A DNA stretch of 64,000 nucleotides, taken from positions 1-64,000 of the forward strand of contig NZ_NFHH01000012.1 in the NCBI RefSeq assembly GCF_002161285.1. Reading direction: 5' to 3'. Under the pieces are notes generated by a model that saw nothing but the letters and a program-made list of their open reading frames with translations, searched no databases and was not told where the DNA came from. Shown one piece after another: positions 1-7,884 of this stretch (within the stretch, counting starts at the first letter, position 1; the number at the start of each line of letters is the position of its first letter). Source of the stretch: Blautia sp. An81 (lineage in GTDB: Bacteria; Bacillota; Clostridia; Lachnospirales; Lachnospiraceae). Made by a program: the position numbers and the translations under genes.

Positions 1-24
1 GATTTGGTCTTTTGCTACTGCCAT
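1..24 (-). CDS. 5' end of an unidentified gene leaving the window
   Basis: On the minus strand an ATG at 24-22 opens a frame beginning MAVAKDQI and running off the window edge. A good Shine-Dalgarno (AAGGAG, plus-strand complement at 31-36) lies seven bases upstream. Only eight codons are visible, so no family can be assigned. It is divergent from the flavin reductase remnant that follows. Confidence 0.35.
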
Positions 25-43
25 AAATAAACTCCTTTTCGAT

Positions 44-68
44 AAGAATTGTCATATCTGTAATTCTT
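44..68. promoter_or_regulatory. Small inverted repeat upstream of the edge gene
   Basis: AAGAATT at 44-50 and AATTCTT at 62-68 form a perfect 7-bp inverted repeat with centres 18 bp apart, just upstream of the ribosome binding site of the minus-strand gene at the window edge. Its position would suit an operator or a short 5' UTR hairpin; nothing more can be shown. Confidence 0.2.
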
Positions 69-122
69 ACCAAAAAGGAGCCATTTTTTACCAAAGCCAC
101 AAAGTTTTTTACACTACCTGAT

Positions 123-428
123 ATGATCGTCTTTGCGACCCCGCTTTATTATTATGGAATGTCAGCACAGCTTAAAATCGTGATCGACCGTTTCTGTTCC
201 TATAACAGCAGTATTACAAGGAAACATATGAAATCGGCCCTTCTTACTGTTGCATGGAACAGCGATAACTGGACATTTGATGCACTGGAAAGTCATTACC
301 AAACACTGGTCAGATATCTGGATTTCCAGGACCAGGGTATGGTCCTTGGACGAGGGTGCGGGACTCCATCAATGACCAGGCACAGCCGGTATCCGGAAAT
401 GGCGTATAAACTGGGAAACCGGCTATGA
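123..428 (+). pseudogene. NAD(P)H-dependent flavin reductase, N-terminally truncated remnant
   Basis: The 101 residues match the C-terminal half of flavodoxin-fold NAD(P)H-dependent oxidoreductases: FATPLYYYGMSAQLK is the typical strand-loop before the second flavin contact, and the end (GCGTPSMTRHSRYPEMAY) looks like the natural C-terminus. The first 75 or so residues, with the phosphate-binding loop of FMN, are missing, and the sequence before about position 120 shows no homologous coding. The ATG at 123 has no ribosome binding site. It is best read as a remnant, not a short functional enzyme. Its 3' end abuts the truncated end of the acetyltransferase on the other strand, so this segment probably marks an old deletion or rearrangement. 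Confidence 0.6.
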
Positions 429-734
429 TTATTGTTTATTAAAGATCGGCTGACAATTAGTCCTGGCAATATCAAAAACTTTCTGGAGGAGTTTCGTCGC
501 TGTTCCCCGATTCTCTATAAGACTGTCCAGTGAAATGATCTCGCAGGTATGATCCGGTTTTATGCGATAGGTGAGGAGGGCTGTGATTTTTCCATGAGAG
601 AATACAGCCAAGCCATCTGATTTTGTCATATCAATTTTCTCACCGCATACCACCATATCCGTAGAATACCAATGCTTCATTAAAAACTCATTAATTACAG
701 ACCGATTCTCCAGTGTAATTGGAGTAATCTCCAT
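429..734 (-). pseudogene. GNAT N-acetyltransferase, C-terminally truncated
   Basis: This is the N-terminal two thirds of a GNAT-family acetyltransferase. The segment LDSLIENRGTATKLLQKVF corresponds to the strand and helix around the acetyl-CoA pyrophosphate-binding motif (Q/RxxGxG/A, here ENRGTA). Normal relatives run about 60 residues longer, with the last strands that complete the fold; here translation ends QPIFNKQ soon after that helix. The start is put at ATG 734, preceded by GTGAGG; a GTG at 755 is possible but has no Shine-Dalgarno. It lies 29 bp downstream of the flavodoxin gene on the same strand and may be cotranscribed. Probably non-functional because half of the acetyl-CoA site is lost. 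Confidence 0.55.
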
Positions 735-763
735 ATTCCTCACCCAAACTTTCACTCTGTATT

Positions 764-1300
764 TTATCTGGTGTCTTTATGGATATATTTATATAAAGGC
801 TCCAGATACTTCTCATCTACCCAGGAGCATTTCTTCCCCATTGCCTCTTTCAGAGCCAGTTCCCAGGGCTCGCATTGTTCCGCAGGTTTCTTGGACACTA
901 CTTTCATCAGCATAGAACAGAGAAATTTATCTTTTACGGTCATGATCTCTTCGTTCCATGCACCCCGGCCGTAGAAGAGAGGGATTCCCTCCAATGCCCC
1001 AGAAAGGTGCCTTTTCTTCAACTCCTCAAGAGTCTTCTGGTCGTAGGGAGACGCCCCCACTGCAAAGACAGCCGTCTTTTTCCCACTGAGAAGAGCGGTG
1101 TTTTTCTTCAGAAAAGAAAGGCCGGCAATGGAAGAGGCATAGATTCCTCCGCAGAGAATAATCGTATCTGCAGAAGTGACCATCTGAGATTTGGCCTGGT
1201 CAACGGAAACAGGGGCAGTGTCCAGGGCTTTTCCCAGAAGCTGGGCGTATTCCCTGGCTGCACCATACTTTGATTTGTAAATGATCAGAATATTTTCCAT
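764..1300 (-). CDS. Flavodoxin domain protein
   Basis: A 178-residue protein of the flavodoxin family. The N-terminus MENILIIYKSKYGAAREYAQ is a first beta strand followed by an FMN phosphate-binding loop (SKYGAA in place of the classic T/SxTGxT). IILCGGIYASSI and FAVGASPYD are at the places of the other two flavin-contacting loops. The C-terminal 60 residues are more basic and include a GRGAWNEE segment seen in HemG-like and related long flavodoxins. No membrane segment is seen. The ATG at 1300 has AAGGAG seven bases upstream. It probably acts as a cytosolic electron carrier or quinone/flavin reductase; the partner is unknown. Confidence 0.75.
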   Translation of the reverse strand: MENILIIYKSKYGAAREYAQLLGKALDTAPVSVDQAKSQMVTSADTIILCGGIYASSIAGLSFLKKNTALLSGKKTAVFAVGASPYDQKTLEELKKRHLSGALEGIPLFYGRGAWNEEIMTVKDKFLCSMLMKVVSKKPAEQCEPWELALKEAMGKKCSWVDEKYLEPLYKYIHKDTR

Positions 1301-1371
1301 AATTTTTCTCCTTTTCAGGGACCGATGAAGTTTACAATCCCGGGATGATCCTACTGTTCTGTATAGACAGT

Positions 1372-2274
1372 TTACCGGGAAATTCCCTGAAAAGTCAATA
1401 CAATTTCCAATATATCTTCATGAAGTCTTGCTTCAATTTTCCCTCCCATTGCCTGGGTCAGTTCTCTGGCTATGGAAAGTCCAAGTCCGGCGTGAGAACT
1501 TTTTGAAGCATTTCTGGAAGGGTCGCCTCTGTAAAAACGGACAAACATCTGATCCGGATCAATAGATCCCGGATCTTTTACTTTATTGGAAAAGGTCAGC
1601 GTATTTCCCTTTTGAAAAATAAAAAGGGTGCCAAGGCCGTAAGAAAGGGAATTGGAAACGAGATTTCCCAGAACCCGCTTCAGCTGGCTGCTGTCTCCCT
1701 GGATCTGAATGGCCTCTTCCTGAAAATCCAGGGAAGGCTCCCGGTTCTGTTCCTGAAATTTTCCGTAAAATCCTGTAAGAACCTCACAGACAAGAGGAAA
1801 CAGGGAAACCAGCTCCATTTGGAGAGAAATTTCCTGGCTTGTCAATTTTGTATAAAGGAAAAGCTGGTCTAAAAGCTGTTCCAGATCTTTCAGTCTGCCC
1901 CGGACAATCCGGCAGTATTCTTTTCTTTTATCCGGGTCTTCTGTTTTTTCCGCCATCTGCATATAGCCGGAGGCTCCGGTGAGGGGTGTCCGGATATCGT
2001 GGGAAACACTGGCAATGGTATATTTAAGTTTTTCCTCCGCTTCCCGGGCCTGAAGCACCAGTTTCTGCTGAGAATCGATATAAGTATTTACCAGGCGGCA
2101 AAGGGACAGAATATTTCTGTCCCTGACAGAGCAGGTAAGCCTTTGATTGCTTCCCGGCTCCAGATCTTTTAATTGTTGGGCTAGTCCTCGTACCTGCCTT
2201 CTGTAGAGGAGAAGAGCAGTAAGAGAAAGGAAAAATAATATGGCAAATAGGATGATCAATGCTGTTTTTAACAT
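1372..2274 (-). CDS. Membrane sensor histidine kinase of the ABC-linked two-component system
   Basis: About 300 residues. A single N-terminal membrane segment (about residues 4-26) is followed by a short linker, a HisKA dimerisation helix with the phospho-accepting His in SVSHDIRTPLTG (about residue 94), and a HATPase domain with the N-box VLGNLVSNSLSYG and the G2-like HAGLGLSIARELTQ near the C-terminus. There is almost no extracellular sensor, as in intramembrane-sensing kinases that read the state of an ABC transporter. ATG 2274 has AGAGG nine bases upstream and is preferred to the ATG six bases earlier. It is the last gene of a regulator-ATPase-permease-kinase run, so it most likely phosphorylates the OmpR-type regulator at 4223. 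Confidence 0.85.
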   Translation of the reverse strand: MLKTALIILFAILFFLSLTALLLYRRQVRGLAQQLKDLEPGSNQRLTCSVRDRNILSLCRLVNTYIDSQQKLVLQAREAEEKLKYTIASVSHDIRTPLTGASGYMQMAEKTEDPDKRKEYCRIVRGRLKDLEQLLDQLFLYTKLTSQEISLQMELVSLFPLVCEVLTGFYGKFQEQNREPSLDFQEEAIQIQGDSSQLKRVLGNLVSNSLSYGLGTLFIFQKGNTLTFSNKVKDPGSIDPDQMFVRFYRGDPSRNASKSSHAGLGLSIARELTQAMGGKIEARLHEDILEIVLTFQGISR

Positions 2275-2287
2275 AGGCATATTCCTC

Positions 2288-3145
2288 TTAACAGATATCT
2301 TTTTTGCTCAGTACCTTTTGGGAGAGCCAGATGTAGGTCAGGGTCCACAAAAGGCTGGCAAACACTGACAGAAGCAGATTTGTACCCAGACCGTTCTGGC
2401 CCACTGCAAAGGATAACAGAGATCCTGTGCTGGCGCTGCCGCTGATATAGGGAGACATCATCACCAGGTAGGGCGGGAAAAACTGTGCCACATGGATTCC
2501 GAAGAGTCCGGCAATGGTTTCTAAAACACCTGCCACGACTCCAAGACCGCAGAGGATAGAAAGAATACTGGCTACTGCAGCATTCCGGATAAGCATGCAC
2601 AAAAGCATGCTCTGAGCCGCCAGAGGGATCAGGGCTACCCAGCCGATTAAAAGCATAAGGACCATTTTCAAAGGGTCTCCCAGGTGATTGGGAAATCCAC
2701 AGATTTTAAAAAGGATTATGCTGGCAGCCGTAAGAGCCAGTATAAACATAGCGTTAATGGCACAATGAGTAACAATTTTGCTTACGATGTAATAGCTCCT
2801 GTCCGGATAGTAGGAAAAGATATTTTTCCCGAAGCCGGAAGAGAAGTCATCGCAGGTACTGACAGCACAGAAGATTGCGCTGAAGCAGACCATAAGACCT
2901 CCGGAAAAAAGAAGATTGCTGACAAAATCTGCTATGGTGGAACTGAGAAAAGAAGCTGCGTCAGCCTGATCTTCCGCAGTGAATTCAAATCCGTTTTCCG
3001 TTGCAAAAGACAGAAGATTCTGATCGGTTACCAGTTTCATTGTGATCAGAGCGATCAGAATAAATCCTAAAAATGAAGCTAGCGTAATATAAACACTTTT
3101 ATCTCTGAATAGTCTGCGGAATTCCATACGTGTAAGATTAAGCAT
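2288..3145 (-). CDS. ABC-2 type transporter permease
   Basis: A 285-residue membrane protein. An amphipathic N-terminus (LTRMEFRRLFRDKS) precedes a first membrane helix at about 18-38, then a large loop, then five more hydrophobic segments; this is the ABC-2 permease layout. It overlaps the ATPase gene by 8 bp, the usual sign of paired synthesis, and the kinase follows after a few bases. With the ATPase it should export or clear a hydrophobic or peptide substrate from the membrane. The link to an adjacent two-component system favours antimicrobial peptide resistance or immunity, but the substrate cannot be read from sequence. Confidence 0.85.
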   Translation of the reverse strand: MLNLTRMEFRRLFRDKSVYITLASFLGFILIALITMKLVTDQNLLSFATENGFEFTAEDQADAASFLSSTIADFVSNLLFSGGLMVCFSAIFCAVSTCDDFSSGFGKNIFSYYPDRSYYIVSKIVTHCAINAMFILALTAASIILFKICGFPNHLGDPLKMVLMLLIGWVALIPLAAQSMLLCMLIRNAAVASILSILCGLGVVAGVLETIAGLFGIHVAQFFPPYLVMMSPYISGSASTGSLLSFAVGQNGLGTNLLLSVFASLLWTLTYIWLSQKVLSKKDIC

Positions 3146-4088
3146 GGCGTCTGCCCCCTTTCTTTGACGAACCGGTTTTACTTTCTTTTCCCATCAGATC
3201 CAGAAAATATCCTTCCAGATCCTGCTGATGGCCGTAGATCGCATATACCGGGATGCCTGCGGAAGACATAACCGTGGTAATCTGCCCCGGATCTGCATTC
3301 TGATAAATGCGGATTTCTCCCTCTGGCCGTACCTCATAATTTTGGATTCCAAGTTTTTCTTCCAGAAGAACTGCAGCCATTTTGGCATCTGCAGTTTTCA
3401 GATAGAGATAATCCTTACATTCTGCAGCCAGCTCTTCTCTGGAAATCTCCTTTACCAGGCAGCCGTCTTTAATGATCCCGTACCGGGTAGCCATTTTAGA
3501 AAGTTCTCCTAAAATATGGGAGCTGACGATCATGGTTACTCCTTTTTTCTGGTTCAGCTCCACCAGGATAGAGCGGAGCTGGTTCATTCCTTCCGGGTCC
3601 AGGCCGTTGATGGGCTCATCCAGGATCAGAAGATCCGGTCCTCCCAGAAGTGCCATGGCGATTCCCAGCCGCTGCTTCATTCCCATAGAATAGCGTTTTA
3701 CCAGCTTTTTGTTGTCCGGATTCAGTCCTGTAAGAGTAAGAAGCTCCCGGATCTCTTTGTCAGGATCCACGATTCCCATAAGGCTGGCTTTTAAGTACAT
3801 GTTTTCATAGGCGCTCCGGCCTCCTTCCAGCCCCGGAGATTCAATGAGGACGCCGATACGTTTCCTTACGCTTTCTCGGCTCAGGGACTGGCCGAATACC
3901 CGGATACTTCCCTGGGTAGGAAAAGCCAGTCCACAGAGCATTTTTAATGTGGTGGACTTGCCGGAGCCGTTCCTTCCGATAAAGCCGTAAATATCTCCCT
4001 GTTTCACATGCATATCCATAGAAGAGACAGCGGCTTTATCGCCATACATCTTTGTGAGATTCTGTGTGACAATCAAATCTTTCATCAT
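3138..4088 (-). CDS. ABC transporter ATP-binding protein
   Basis: A 316-residue ATPase. Walker A is IGRNGSGKST (about residues 37-46), the signature is YSMGMKQRLGIA (about 133-144), Walker B is LLILDEPINGLDP, and the H-loop is VSSHIL. The last 90 residues are a C-terminal extension typical of the bacitracin/lantibiotic type (BcrA-like) ATPases. AGGAGG lies just upstream of two adjacent ATGs (4088 and 4085), so either may be used. It is cotranscribed with the permease and kinase. The 134-bp gap to the regulator gene holds an 11-bp tandem repeat that may be the regulator's binding site. Confidence 0.9.
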   Translation of the reverse strand: MMKDLIVTQNLTKMYGDKAAVSSMDMHVKQGDIYGFIGRNGSGKSTTLKMLCGLAFPTQGSIRVFGQSLSRESVRKRIGVLIESPGLEGGRSAYENMYLKASLMGIVDPDKEIRELLTLTGLNPDNKKLVKRYSMGMKQRLGIAMALLGGPDLLILDEPINGLDPEGMNQLRSILVELNQKKGVTMIVSSHILGELSKMATRYGIIKDGCLVKEISREELAAECKDYLYLKTADAKMAAVLLEEKLGIQNYEVRPEGEIRIYQNADPGQITTVMSSAGIPVYAIYGHQQDLEGYFLDLMGKESKTGSSKKGGRRHA

Positions 4089-4137
4089 TTATCCTCCTAG
4101 TCAGCTTTTGAAAAGCCTCTTGTTTTTTTCTGAGTCC

Positions 4138-4191
4138 AGTATCTCACAGAGAATTTCAAAAAGCGCAAAGAAAAGTTTAAGAAAAGTTTAA
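4138..4191 (-). promoter_or_regulatory. Candidate response-regulator site: two exact 11-bp direct repeats
   Basis: GAAAAGTTTAA occurs twice without a gap at 4170-4180 and 4181-4191 (minus-strand sense TTAAACTTTTC twice). OmpR/PhoB-type regulators bind as head-to-tail dimers to direct repeats with an 11-bp period. The site lies between the OmpR-type regulator gene and the ABC genes it probably controls, about 85 bp before the ATPase start. A possible -10 (GATACT, complement at 4138-4143) lies downstream with no good -35, as expected for an activated promoter. The binding assignment is inference. Confidence 0.45.
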
Positions 4192-4222
4192 GATTAAGGA
4201 ACAGAAAAAGACCATTCTAAAA

Positions 4223-4900
4223 TCAGTCTTTTAATTTAAAGCCAATTCCCCATACTGTTTGAATATAGGTGTCTGTATCTGTATCTTTCAGTTTGGAGCG
4301 GATATTGCTGATATGGACGTTGATGGTTTTATCCTCAACAAAATACTCCTGGTTCCACACAGATTCAAAGATTTCCTGTTTTGTAAAAACTTTTTTGGGA
4401 TATTTCATCAGAAGGGTTATAATTCCCAGCTCATGAGCGGTGAGATCAATCCTTTCTCCCTTAACCAGGAAACTTCTGGCCTGTTCATCCAGCTCCCAGT
4501 CTTTATATCGAAGAGAAGAATGAGCAGGAGAGGGGGCTGCAGCCTTATGTCTCAGCTGTACCTGTATCCTGGCCAGGAGCTCTTCCAGTTCAAAGGGCTT
4601 TGTCAGATAATCGTCTGATCCTGTGGAAAGAAGATTTACTTTATCTTCCAGCGCAGTCTTTGCAGATAGCACGATAACTGGGACCTGAGAAGAAGAACGG
4701 ATATAGGCAATAAGTTCTTCCCCGCTTAGCCCCGGTATCATAAGATCCAAAAGAATCAGGTCAAATTTTTCCATATCGAAAAGCAGCCTTCCTTCCGTTC
4801 CGGAAAAGGCCTGGCGGCAGTCGAAGTCTTTTTCAGTAAGATATTCATAGATCAGGCTGTTGATGGTAGCGTCATCTTCTACAATTAAAACACGTGTCAT
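4223..4900 (-). CDS. OmpR-family response regulator
   Basis: A 225-residue two-domain regulator. The receiver begins MTRVLIVEDDATI with the acidic pair, carries the phospho-acceptor Asp in LILLDLMIPG and the conserved Lys in DDYLTKPF. The C-terminal winged helix (about 130-225) includes LTAHELGIITLLMKYP and VDKTINVHISNIRSKL-like recognition elements. The start is ATG 4900, with GGAG nine bases upstream; a TTG five codons earlier overlaps that ribosome binding site. It leads the ABC transporter and kinase genes and presumably activates them. A CCGC-AAAA-GCGG hairpin sits in its leader at 4921-4932. Confidence 0.9.
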   Translation of the reverse strand: MTRVLIVEDDATINSLIYEYLTEKDFDCRQAFSGTEGRLLFDMEKFDLILLDLMIPGLSGEELIAYIRSSSQVPVIVLSAKTALEDKVNLLSTGSDDYLTKPFELEELLARIQVQLRHKAAAPSPAHSSLRYKDWELDEQARSFLVKGERIDLTAHELGIITLLMKYPKKVFTKQEIFESVWNQEYFVEDKTINVHISNIRSKLKDTDTDTYIQTVWGIGFKLKD

Positions 4901-4944
4901 ATGTACAGTCTCCAATTCTGCCGCAAAAGCGGCGGGATAAAGCC

Positions 4945-4953
4945 ATTATAGCA
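4945..4953 (-). promoter_or_regulatory. Extended -10 promoter for the two-component/ABC operon
   Basis: On the minus strand TGC-TATAAT (complement 4945-4953) is a perfect extended -10 about 45 bp before the regulator start. The -35 region is poor, which extended -10 promoters tolerate. Confidence 0.5.
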
Positions 4954-4999
4954 TATAGGGAAGGTGAGAGAAATGTATCCACCATATTTTTCTTTCAGA

Positions 5000-5047
5000 A
5001 AAGTTGCAGGGGCAGGTACGACTGGATTGCATCATACCTGCCCCTGC
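5000..5047 (-). terminator. Terminator of the recombination-nuclease gene
   Basis: A perfect 13-bp stem, 5006-5018 (GCAGGGGCAGGTA) with 5035-5047, and a 16-base loop. In minus-strand reading it starts 12 bases past the nuclease stop codon and is followed by AACTTTTCT, a modest U-run. Confidence 0.6.
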
Positions 5048-5059
5048 TGGGAGTATCTA

Positions 5060-6031
5060 TTAAACTTTACTGTTCTTTACCTCTTCTTTAATCCTGCCAA
5101 GTTCCTCCGGAGAAAGATTGCCAGCTTTCATAATATCTTCATCGCTGACAGTCCCCAGTTTAAGTAAATTAACGACCACATTTTGAATGCCCTTCTGAAT
5201 ACCCTGTTCTTCTACATAATCTGATAAGTTGCACATTAATCCCACCTCCTTCGCCAGATCACTGTGCATTTGAATATGATAGTCCTTCTCCAGCCTTTTT
5301 TTCTTAATATGATAGGGAATTTCTGTTGAAAGCAAAGTATTTATCATACCGATAAATAAGTCTTCAGAAGATATTTTTTCATTTAGAGCTATGATAATCA
5401 CAGAAATTTTGTCATAGGCCTGGGGATGATCCGGCAGACCGGGCAGAAGGTCCCTTTTTCGGAAGGAATACTCGGAAATAGCATTCCCAATCTTTTTAGG
5501 AGCATTCATACAAAGCCAGATAGAATAGACCTTTCGGATACTGTCATAATCAGAAGCGGTAAAATCAACGCTAGACTGTGCGGAAATCATTCTGGCACTG
5601 TAAAAAATTCCTCTTGTTACGATTTCATAGCCGGGATAAAAAGACTTCTGAGCTTCCACATTAATAATCATTTGTACCTTGTTTCCCTGAGGAACAGATA
5701 CCCGAAAACGGATATCAAAGTAAACAGTTCCTTCTTCGGGAATTTTGTCTTCGTTAGGCATGCCGGAAATTTTTTCAGCCCTATTGTAGGCTGGTTCAGA
5801 ATCTTCGAGAGATTCTTTACTATTACCGGGGTATACCGATATAGAAGAAATCTCCGGTGTTCCCTCAATATGCGGGATAATCTGCCTTATAGATAAATCC
5901 GTAAATTCTTTTACAGTACGCTTTAGTATCCAGGCAAGAATCTGCTTCTGGCTCAGTACACGTTTGCACTGGGTATCGTACTGTATTTTTTCTTTTGCAT
6001 ACGATAATTCCTTGGACAATTCATTATTCAT
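5060..6031 (-). CDS. Rpn/YhgA-type PD-(D/E)XK nuclease (recombination-promoting, transposase-like)
   Basis: About 323 residues. Residues 60-150 contain the nuclease core: VYFDIRFRVSVP gives the catalytic Asp strand and MIINVEAQKSFYPGY gives the E-x-Q/K strand and following tyrosine, as in Rpn family proteins, which are common in multiple copies in Lachnospiraceae. The C-terminal part (DYVEEQGIQKGIQNVVVNLLKLG) is the helical tail with the GIQKGIQ repeat typical of these proteins. ATG 6031 is nine bases after AAGGAG; an ATG two codons earlier is too close. It is monocistronic with its own promoter and terminator. Relatives are thought to make DNA breaks that promote RecA-independent transfer; its biological role here is unknown. 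Confidence 0.75.
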   Translation of the reverse strand: MNNELSKELSYAKEKIQYDTQCKRVLSQKQILAWILKRTVKEFTDLSIRQIIPHIEGTPEISSISVYPGNSKESLEDSEPAYNRAEKISGMPNEDKIPEEGTVYFDIRFRVSVPQGNKVQMIINVEAQKSFYPGYEIVTRGIFYSARMISAQSSVDFTASDYDSIRKVYSIWLCMNAPKKIGNAISEYSFRKRDLLPGLPDHPQAYDKISVIIIALNEKISSEDLFIGMINTLLSTEIPYHIKKKRLEKDYHIQMHSDLAKEVGLMCNLSDYVEEQGIQKGIQNVVVNLLKLGTVSDEDIMKAGNLSPEELGRIKEEVKNSKV

Positions 6032-6055
6032 ATGCATTTTCTCCTTTATGAAACA

Positions 6056-6084
6056 ATTATAAAGGGTTCGGAAGAGACTTGCAA
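6056..6084 (-). promoter_or_regulatory. Promoter of the Rpn-type nuclease
   Basis: Minus strand: -35 TTGCAA (complement 6079-6084), exact 17-bp spacer, -10 TATAAT (complement 6056-6061), 25 bp before the start codon. It touches the first codon of the decayed kinase gene on the other strand. Confidence 0.65.
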
Positions 6085-7129
6085 TGAAGAATTGGCAGAA
6101 AATGATCCTTCTTTCTTCTATTGAGTTTGTGACAGCTCTTTATCTGACAGTCTTTCTTCTCGCTGTTATACGCAGCACAAAGCTGGATTTCAGCTATCTC
6201 GGTCTGAATTTTTTCCTTCTGTCAGGAAGCATGCATGTGTGATTCTGGAGTCTGCTCCTGATTCTTGGAAAGATCAGGATAGAAGAAAGTGTCCTGCTGC
6301 CACCGAAGCATTTTGCTGTTATCATGGCGATTCCAGGCATCAGTTTCCTGGTCCTGGTTTTCTTTCTGCTCAGGATCAATTCCTATCCTGACACTTTATT
6401 TTATCTGGAGTTTCCTCTGATCACCGCCTTTATTTTCATTAATATGGCAACGGCTTTTATTTACAGCCAGTTTTGCAACCTGCTCCAACGGAATACAGAC
6501 ATTCTTCTTCAACAGCAGATAAAGCTTTCAGAACAGTATTATGAAGATCTGTCTCTTTCTCAGCAGCGGCTGAAAGGCATACGCCATGATATGAAAAATC
6601 ATCTCCAGTCTCTTAGCTGGATAGCTGCAAGGATCACTCCTAAGTCCAGGGAAACTGAAGAGCTGCAGGAATATCTGGGACAGCTGATACAGGATATCGG
6701 AGAAGCGTCTCAGATCCTGTCTACAGGAAATATGGGAATGGACGCCATTTTATCTCTGAAAATCGGTCAGGCAAAAGAGCAGAAGATAACCGTCCACAGC
6801 AAAATTTCTGTTCCAAAAGAAATGAGTTTGGCAACAGAAGACAGTATCATTATATTGGGAAATCTTCTGGACAACGCCATAAAAGCATGCAGGGAAAATC
6901 CGGAAGAAAAAAGATGGATCTGTCTGGATATCCATTACATTCCCCATTCTCTTTTTATACGGGTAACAAATCCTTTGCCTTTATTGCCGGAAACATCAGA
7001 AGGCCATGAAAAAACAGTGGATTCGGCTTGAAAAATGTCCGCACTGCAGTAAAAAACTATCATGGCGTACTTGAGATCCAGGAGGAAAAAGAGTGTTTTA
7101 CAGTTAAGATCCTTTTATATGATTTGTAA
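6084..7129 (+). pseudogene. GHKL (AgrC-like) sensor histidine kinase, two inactivating lesions
   Basis: One frame runs from ATG 6084 through an in-frame TGA at 6240-6242 to a stop at 7031, and the family C-terminus continues in another frame to TAA 7127-7129. Products: hydrophobic helices before residue 130, then the kinase core with LKGIRHDMKNHLQSL (phospho-accepting His) and the N-box ILGNLLDNAIKAC. The GHxxxSGFGLKNV ATP-lid motif is only restored if one base is added in the GAAAAAAC tract near 7010. So there is one nonsense codon and one single-base deletion. The membrane part is also short for AgrC-like kinases and its first codon lies in the neighbour's promoter, suggesting loss of the true N-terminus. 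No LytTR regulator is adjacent. Confidence 0.8.
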
Positions 7130-7147
7130 TTTTCTTGACAGGCATTG

Positions 7148-7153
7148 TATAAT
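7148..7153 (+). promoter_or_regulatory. Possible -10 box before the iron-sulfur flavoprotein
   Basis: TATAAT at 7148-7153, about 40 bp before the gene. The upstream TTGACA (7135-7140) is only 7 bp away, so it cannot serve as the paired -35; TTGTAA at 7124-7129 is at 18 bp but weak. Confidence 0.3.
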
Positions 7154-7188
7154 AAATTAGAAATTGAATGATCGAGGAGGAATGAATG

Positions 7189-7806
7189 ATGAAAGTATTG
7201 CTGATTAACGGAAGCCCCAATGCAAAGGGCTGTACTTATACTGCTTTAACGGAAGTGGCCTCTACTCTCGAAGCAGAGGGTATTGAAACAGAACTGATTC
7301 ATGTGGGACATAAGGATATACGGGGCTGCATCGGCTGCAGAAAATGTCATACCACGGGAAAATGTGTCTTTGACGACCTGGTAAATGAGACTGCTTCAAA
7401 ATTTGAGGAAAGCGACGGGATCGTCATCGGCTCTCCCGTTTATTATGCCTCTGCCAATGGTACTCTGATTTCCTTTCTGGACCGCCTTTTCTACAGCACA
7501 AGCTTTGACAAGAGCATGAAAGTCGGCGCCTCATTAGTATCTGCCAGAAGAGGGGGATGTACCGCAACCTTCGATGAGCTGAATAAATATTTTACAATTT
7601 CCAATATGCCCATTGCCTCCAGCCAGTACTGGAACCAGGTGCATGGCAACACTCCGGAAGAGGTAAAGAAGGATATTGAAGGATGTCAGATTATGCGGAC
7701 ATTGGGAAGAAATATGGCTTTTCTAATTAAGAGCATTGCTCTTGGAAAAGAAAAATATGGTCTTCCTGAAAAAGAACCCTTTACACCTACCAACTTTATC
7801 CGGTAA
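7189..7806 (+). CDS. Flavodoxin-fold iron-sulfur flavoprotein / NADPH-dependent FMN reductase
   Basis: About 205 residues. MKVLLINGSPNAKGCTYTAL is the FMN phosphate-binding loop of NADPH-dependent FMN reductases (GSPxxxxxT). IRGCIGCRKCHTTGKCVFDD supplies clustered cysteines (CxxCxxC-x5-C), the compact motif that binds a 4Fe-4S cluster in archaeal and clostridial iron-sulfur flavoproteins. GIVIGSPVYYASANG and RRGGCTATFDEL are the other flavin loops. GAGGAGG at 7174-7180 suits the ATG at 7189 or that at 7186. Cytosolic electron transfer from ferredoxin or NADPH to an unknown acceptor is likely. It stands alone, ending at a strong bidirectional terminator. Confidence 0.85.
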   Translation: MKVLLINGSPNAKGCTYTALTEVASTLEAEGIETELIHVGHKDIRGCIGCRKCHTTGKCVFDDLVNETASKFEESDGIVIGSPVYYASANGTLISFLDRLFYSTSFDKSMKVGASLVSARRGGCTATFDELNKYFTISNMPIASSQYWNQVHGNTPEEVKKDIEGCQIMRTLGRNMAFLIKSIALGKEKYGLPEKEPFTPTNFIR

Positions 7807-7828
7807 GTCAGCTGTCAACTGTAAAAAC

Positions 7829-7880
7829 AGCCCCCTGTGTGCAGGTTATGATACCTGGGTCCGCAGAGGGCTTTGTTATT
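7829..7880. terminator. Bidirectional terminator between convergent genes
   Basis: AGCCCCCTG (7829-7837) pairs with CAGAGGGCT (7864-7872), with an inner CAGG/CCTG stem. A T-rich tract (TTGTTATTATTTT) follows on the plus strand and A-rich sequence precedes it for the opposite strand. It separates the flavoprotein gene from the convergent membrane protein gene. Confidence 0.65.
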
Positions 7881-7884
7881 ATTT

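Noticed and set aside
6240-6242. TGA read as selenocysteine in the GHKL kinase
   Set aside because: It lies in a membrane helix with no redox motif, and the same gene has a separate frameshift, so it is a nonsense codon.
7135-7153. TTGACA and TATAAT as a sigma-70 promoter
   Set aside because: Only 7 bp separate them, far too short for a -35/-10 pair; only the -10 may be used.
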